This document shows, piece after piece, positions 60,411-64,000 of a DNA stretch of 64,000 nt. The position numbers were made by a program, and so were the translations under genes. The stretch lies in NCBI RefSeq assembly GCF_000725495.1, contig NZ_KL647039.1, positions 396,287 through 460,286 on the forward strand. The letters run 5' to 3'. Source of the DNA: Streptomyces aureus (GTDB taxonomy: Bacteria; Actinomycetota; Actinomycetes; Streptomycetales; Streptomycetaceae). Every line of letters begins with the position of its first letter. Positions within the stretch are counted from its first letter, which is position 1. A model generated the notes under the pieces. It saw only the letters and a program-made list of their open reading frames with translations. It ran no database searches and was not told where the DNA came from.

Positions 60411-61532
60411 TCAGACTCCCGCGTAGGAGTGCTTGCCGCCGACGAAGATGTTGACGCCGTAGTAGTTGAACAGCCAGCAGCCGAAGGCGATCAGGGCGAT
60501 GTAGGCGGCCTTGCGGCCCTTCCAGCCGGCCGTGGCCCGCGCGTGCAGGTGACAGGCGTAGGCGACCCAGGTGATGAACGCCCAGGTCTCCTTGGGGTCC
60601 CAGCCCCAGTAGCGGCCCCAGGCGTCGCCCGCCCAGATCGCGCCCGCGATGATCGTGAACGTCCACAGCGGGAAGACGGCCGCGTTCACGCGGTAGGAGA
60701 ACTTGTCGAGCGAGGCCGCGGAGGGCAGCCGCTCCATGACGGAGGTGGCGAAGGTGCCGGGCGTCCCGCCGCGCACGAGCTTGTTCTCGTAGGAGTCCTT
60801 GAACAGGTACAGGATCGTGCCGACGGCGCCCACGTAGAAGACGGCGCCGCACAGGATCGCCGTCGAGACGTGGATGTACAGCCAGTACGAGTGCAGCGCG
60901 GGGACCAGCTGGTCGCTCGCGGTGTACAGGACGGTGACGGCGAGACCGAGGTCCAGCAGGACCGTGGTGATCAGGGGGAGGCCGAGCCAGCGCACGTTCT
61001 TCTTCAGCGCGAGCAGGACGAGGAAGACCCCGACCGCCACGGTGGAGAAGGTGATGTTGAACTCGTACATGTTGCCCCAGGGGGCCCGCTGCACCGACAG
61101 GGCGCGGGCGAGCACACCGGCCGCCTCGACGCCCCAGGCCAGCACGCTGAGGGACACGGCGATGCGTCCGTACAGGTCGCCCTGCTCGTCGCCGCCGTGG
61201 GCGCCGGGCCCGTCGGGCACGTCACGCGCGCCCGCCGCGGAGCGGGTGACGACCTTCGGCCGCTCCAGCACCGTGGTGCCGCCGGCGCTCTGCACGGTGA
61301 CCGCGGGAGCCGCGGCCCCCGCCGTCGCGTCCTTCGCGGTGAGCGCGCTGGCCGTGCGGGCGACCTTGCTGCGGCTGCCGAAGAGCCACTCGGCGATGAA
61401 GGCGAAGAAGGCCAGGGTGTAGACGGCCATCGCGGAGTAGATCAGCGTGTTGCTGATGTTGGCGAGGTGTTCGTTGGTCGCGGTGGCCAGTTCGGTCACG
61501 GCGCCCAGGTCGTGTGCGGTGGCAAGCGTCAC
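60411..61532 (-). CDS. resC: ResC/CcsB cytochrome c synthesis protein
   Basis: 373 residues. Multi-spanning protein with the heme-handling WWD motif WGRYWGWDPKETWAFITWVA and conserved His in YWLYIHVSTAILCGAVFY. With ResB it is the System II cytochrome c heme ligase. A hydrophilic linker at ~60-120 (KVARTASALTAKDAT) separates the first helix from the rest. Its start overlaps the resB stop. Confidence 0.95.
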   Translation of the reverse strand: MTLATAHDLGAVTELATATNEHLANISNTLIYSAMAVYTLAFFAFIAEWLFGSRSKVARTASALTAKDATAGAAAPAVTVQSAGGTTVLERPKVVTRSAAGARDVPDGPGAHGGDEQGDLYGRIAVSLSVLAWGVEAAGVLARALSVQRAPWGNMYEFNITFSTVAVGVFLVLLALKKNVRWLGLPLITTVLLDLGLAVTVLYTASDQLVPALHSYWLYIHVSTAILCGAVFYVGAVGTILYLFKDSYENKLVRGGTPGTFATSVMERLPSAASLDKFSYRVNAAVFPLWTFTIIAGAIWAGDAWGRYWGWDPKETWAFITWVAYACHLHARATAGWKGRKAAYIALIAFGCWLFNYYGVNIFVGGKHSYAGV

Positions 61533-63355
61533 TGCTTCTTGGACCCTTCAGCGGCGGGTACGGGGGGTTCGGCGTCGGCGTCGGTGGGTGCCGCGTCTTC
61601 GTCGGGCTTGGTGGGTGCCTGTTCGTGCACGAGCGCGGCCAGGTCGCCGAGCTCCTCGGGAAGCTTCGCGGACTCGCTGCGGCCGAGCCCGGCCATCTCG
61701 ACGACGGTGACCCCGTCGTCGCCGGTGGTCGCCCGCACCCAGACGCGGCGGCGCTGGATGAACAGCGAACCGGCGAGTCCGAAGATCGCGGCGACCGCCC
61801 CGGCCAGCGCCCAGTCACTGCCGGGCTGCTGGGTGACCTGGAAGTTCGCCCACTCCTTGATGTCCTTGTCGAAGGTGATCGAACCGGCGCCGTCCGGCAG
61901 CGTCATCGTCTCGCCCGGCCGCAGCCGCGCCTTGACGATCTCGCCCTTGGCGTCCTTGAACTGCTTCATGTGGCTCGTGTCGAGCTGGTACACGTTCTGC
62001 GGGAGGCCGGCGTCGACACCGAGGCTGCCGTGGAAGCCGCTCAGCGCCAGCACGGGGTAGTCGAGCGCGGGGAACTGGGAGAACATGTCGCCCTTGCCCG
62101 CCCCGGCGAAGGTCGGCACGAAGAAGGCCGAGAAGCCGAGCTGTTCGGTCGCGCCCTTCGCGTTCCGGTAGCCGTCCATGACCTTGATGGCGCCCTGCGA
62201 GGTGACGTTGGAGTCGAGCGGCAGCAGCGGCACGGCCTCGTGGAAGACGACCTTGCCCTTGCCGTCGCGGACGGTCACGGTGGGCGCGTAGCCGTGGGCG
62301 GTCAGATAGACCTTCGTGTCACCGATCACGAGCGGCTCGTTGACCTTGACGACGGTCCGGCGCTCCTTGCCGTAGGCGCCCTCGCTGTAGGTGAGGTCCG
62401 CCTGGTACGTGCGGGGCGTGCCCTTGTTGGGGCCGGTCCGCTCGTAGGTGCCGGTGAAGTTCTTCAGGTCGAAGCTGAACGGGGTCAGGTCGTCGAGGCT
62501 GAAGAGGCTGCCGGACTTGAAGTCGTCGTAGGACAGGAGCGAGTTGGAGAAGCCGTCGCCCTCGACGATCAGCTTGTCGCCCTCGGACTTGAAGAGCTGG
62601 CCCCAGGCGAAGGCTACGAGCATCACGATCAGCGCGATGTGGAAGAGCAGGTTGCCGGTCTCGCGCAGGTAGCCCTTCTCCGCGGCGACGGAGTCCTTGT
62701 CGGCGTAGGCCCGGAACCGCTTCTCCTTCAGGACCTTCAGTGCGATCTCGCGGACCTGCTCGGGCTCCGCGGCGGTGCGCCAGGTCGTGTACGCGGGCAG
62801 CCGGGTCAGCCGCTTGGGGGCGCCCGGCGGACGGCCGCGCAGCTGTCCGACGAACTGCCAGGTGCGGGGCACGATGCAGCCGATGAGCGAGACGAACAGC
62901 AGGATGTAGATCGCGGAGAACCACACCGAGCTGTACACGTGGAACAGGCCGAGCCGGTCGTACAGCGGGCCGAGCACGCTGTGCGCGTCCTTGAACGCCT
63001 GCACCTTGTCCGCGTCGGTGCCGGACTGCGGGATCAGCGATCCGGGGATGGCGCCGAGCGACAGCAGGAAGAGCAGGATCAGCGCGACCCGCATCGAGGT
63101 GAGCTGGCGCCAGATCCAGCGCGCCCAGCCGGTGACCTCGCGGGCGGTCCAGGCGATCCATCCGGCGGCCCCGGGGGCCCGGGAGCCGCCGAAGGAGCCG
63201 GGCATCGCGGTCTCCACGGGCGCGGTGGACAGCTGCGCCCCGGCCTCGCCGATCTCGTGGGCGTCCGCCGGCTCCCGGGAGGCCAGGACGTCCTCGCCGG
63301 CCGGTTCCCCGGCGCCGGCCGGGCCGGTCGTCTTGCCGGTGTCAGTGCTGCTCAT
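61529..63355 (-). CDS. resB: ResB/Ccs1 cytochrome c synthesis protein
   Basis: 608 residues. Three helices near the N-terminus (RVALILLFLLSLGAIPGSLI; FSAIYILLFVSLIGCIVPRT; LLFHIALIVMLVAFAWGQLF), a large extracytoplasmic domain and a C-terminal helix (ALAGAVAAIFGLAGSLFIQR). CIVPRTWQFVGQLRGRPPGA is the Ccs1 signature. It keeps apocytochrome and heme for ResC. A Pro/Glu-rich tail (PDEDAAPTDADAEPP) follows. Confidence 0.95.
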   Translation of the reverse strand: MSSTDTGKTTGPAGAGEPAGEDVLASREPADAHEIGEAGAQLSTAPVETAMPGSFGGSRAPGAAGWIAWTAREVTGWARWIWRQLTSMRVALILLFLLSLGAIPGSLIPQSGTDADKVQAFKDAHSVLGPLYDRLGLFHVYSSVWFSAIYILLFVSLIGCIVPRTWQFVGQLRGRPPGAPKRLTRLPAYTTWRTAAEPEQVREIALKVLKEKRFRAYADKDSVAAEKGYLRETGNLLFHIALIVMLVAFAWGQLFKSEGDKLIVEGDGFSNSLLSYDDFKSGSLFSLDDLTPFSFDLKNFTGTYERTGPNKGTPRTYQADLTYSEGAYGKERRTVVKVNEPLVIGDTKVYLTAHGYAPTVTVRDGKGKVVFHEAVPLLPLDSNVTSQGAIKVMDGYRNAKGATEQLGFSAFFVPTFAGAGKGDMFSQFPALDYPVLALSGFHGSLGVDAGLPQNVYQLDTSHMKQFKDAKGEIVKARLRPGETMTLPDGAGSITFDKDIKEWANFQVTQQPGSDWALAGAVAAIFGLAGSLFIQRRRVWVRATTGDDGVTVVEMAGLGRSESAKLPEELGDLAALVHEQAPTKPDEDAAPTDADAEPPVPAAEGSKKQ

Positions 63356-63358
63356 GGA

Positions 63359-64000
63359 TCAGATCCCTACCGTGAAGCCTTCGGACCAGCTCTGCATCTG
63401 CTGCACGATGCCGTCCCAGGCACCGGTGAGCAGGAGCAGGCCGGTCACGATCATCATTCCGCCGCCGATCCGCATCACCCACGCGTAGTGCCGCTTCACC
63501 CAGCCGAACGCGCCGAGCGCCTTGCGGAAGGCGACCGCGGCGAGGACGAAGGGCACGCCGAGACCGAGACAGTAGGCGACCGTCAGTATGGCCCCGCGCC
63601 CGGCGCTCGCCTGGTCCATCGAGAGCATGTTGACGGAGGTGAGTGTGGGGCCGAGGCACGGCGTCCAGCCGATGCCGAACAGGGCGCCCAGTATCGGCGC
63701 CCCCGCGAGCCCGGTCACCGGCCGCTTGTGGAAGCGGAACTCACGCTGGGTGAGCCAGGGCATCAGCCCCATGAAGAAGACGCCCAGCGCGATCATCAGC
63801 GCGCCGAGGACCTTGCCGAGCGTGCCGTTGTACTCGTGCAGCGTCGAGCCGAAGTAGCCGAACAGCGCCCCGCCGGAGACGAACACGGCGGTGAAGCCGA
63901 ACACGAAGAGGCTGGCGCCCGCGACCATCCGGCCGCGCCGGGCCTCGGCCAGGTCCGTGCCGCTGACCCCCGTGACGTAGGACAGATAGCCGGGCACGAG
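63359..64000 (-). CDS. ccdA: CcdA-type thiol-disulfide membrane protein (N-terminus outside window)
   Basis: The frame continues past the window end: LVPGYLSYVTGVSG is internal to CcdA (normally following SPCVLPLVPGYLSYV). Membrane segments ASLFVFGFTAVFVSGGALFG, VLGALMIALGVFFMGLMP, ILTVAYCLGLGVPFVLAAVA and MMIVTGLLLLTGAW remain, with the second redox Cys in IGWTPCLGPTLTSVN. Passes reductant out to keep apocytochrome thiols reduced. Starts the ccdA-resB-resC transcript with 3 bp to resB. Confidence 0.92.
   Translation of the reverse strand, partial: LVPGYLSYVTGVSGTDLAEARRGRMVAGASLFVFGFTAVFVSGGALFGYFGSTLHEYNGTLGKVLGALMIALGVFFMGLMPWLTQREFRFHKRPVTGLAGAPILGALFGIGWTPCLGPTLTSVNMLSMDQASAGRGAILTVAYCLGLGVPFVLAAVAFRKALGAFGWVKRHYAWVMRIGGGMMIVTGLLLLTGAWDGIVQQMQSWSEGFTVGI

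Overview
The window is a high-GC actinobacterial chromosome segment, almost certainly Streptomyces. The evidence is strongly GC-biased third codon positions, frequent GTG starts and GTGA/ATGA overlaps, a WhiJ-type regulator plus DUF397 pair, a Tad pilus operon, the futalosine menaquinone genes (mqnA, mqnE, the ubiX/ubiA/ubiD set) and System II cytochrome c genes in an arrangement I know from Streptomyces. No rRNA, tRNA, IS element, CRISPR array or prophage was seen.

Layout. 1-2.9 kb: accessory genes (truncated XRE/DUF5753 regulator, DUF397, YwqK-like orphan antitoxin, hypotheticals, a gene remnant, a WXG100-like small helical protein). 2.9-9.8 kb, minus: an 8-gene Tad/Flp pilus operon (cpaB, tadZ, tadA, tadB, tadC, flp, two tadE-like and one tadG-like gene). 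10.1-16.7 kb, minus: an Rhs polymorphic toxin with a WXG-type N-terminus and an AHH-like nuclease tip, two tandem paralogous immunity-like genes, and an upstream small protein of family P1. 17-31.2 kb: three modules, each made of a ~100 aa helical protein, a 430-470 aa WXG/hairpin substrate-like protein, a membrane or PH-like protein, and one or two proteins of a P1/P2 superfamily. 31.5-36.7 kb: an FHA/EssC-type three-domain FtsK/SpoIIIE ATPase and a membrane protein. 36.7 kb to the end is mostly core: Ser/Thr kinase, mqnA, cspA, acyl-CoA ligase, MaoC dehydratase, DUF6716 protein, TetR, DUF4229, GNAT, mqnE, Lrp, ubiX, ubiA, ubiD, PLDc_N protein, ArsR with a quinone oxidoreductase, methyltransferase, fungal-type cytosine deaminase, 2OG-Fe(II) oxygenase, a STAND-like ATPase paired with a membrane-anchored binding protein, then resC, resB and ccdA (cut by the window edge).

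How it fits together. The most interesting part is 10-36 kb. It looks like a type VII secretion-related system built around an orphan EssC-like ATPase, with no EccB, EccD, EccE or MycP gene in the window. The small helical proteins all end with a [YF]xxxD motif like the T7 secretion signal. Four large proteins (one of them the Rhs toxin) share a PGDP-type N-terminus, a hydrophobic helical pair and a following D-x-I/L-G-x-x-P-G type motif. The accompanying P1/P2 proteins share a C-terminal half, and P1 begins with a V/A-P-x-x-W pattern reminiscent of Mog1/PsbP/DcrB-like proteins, so they may be substrate-dedicated chaperones. Two gene remnants of these families show the locus is turning over. 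The core right half supplies most of the futalosine menaquinone pathway (mqnA, mqnE, mqnP, mqnL, mqnM) and cytochrome c maturation, both respiratory-chain functions.
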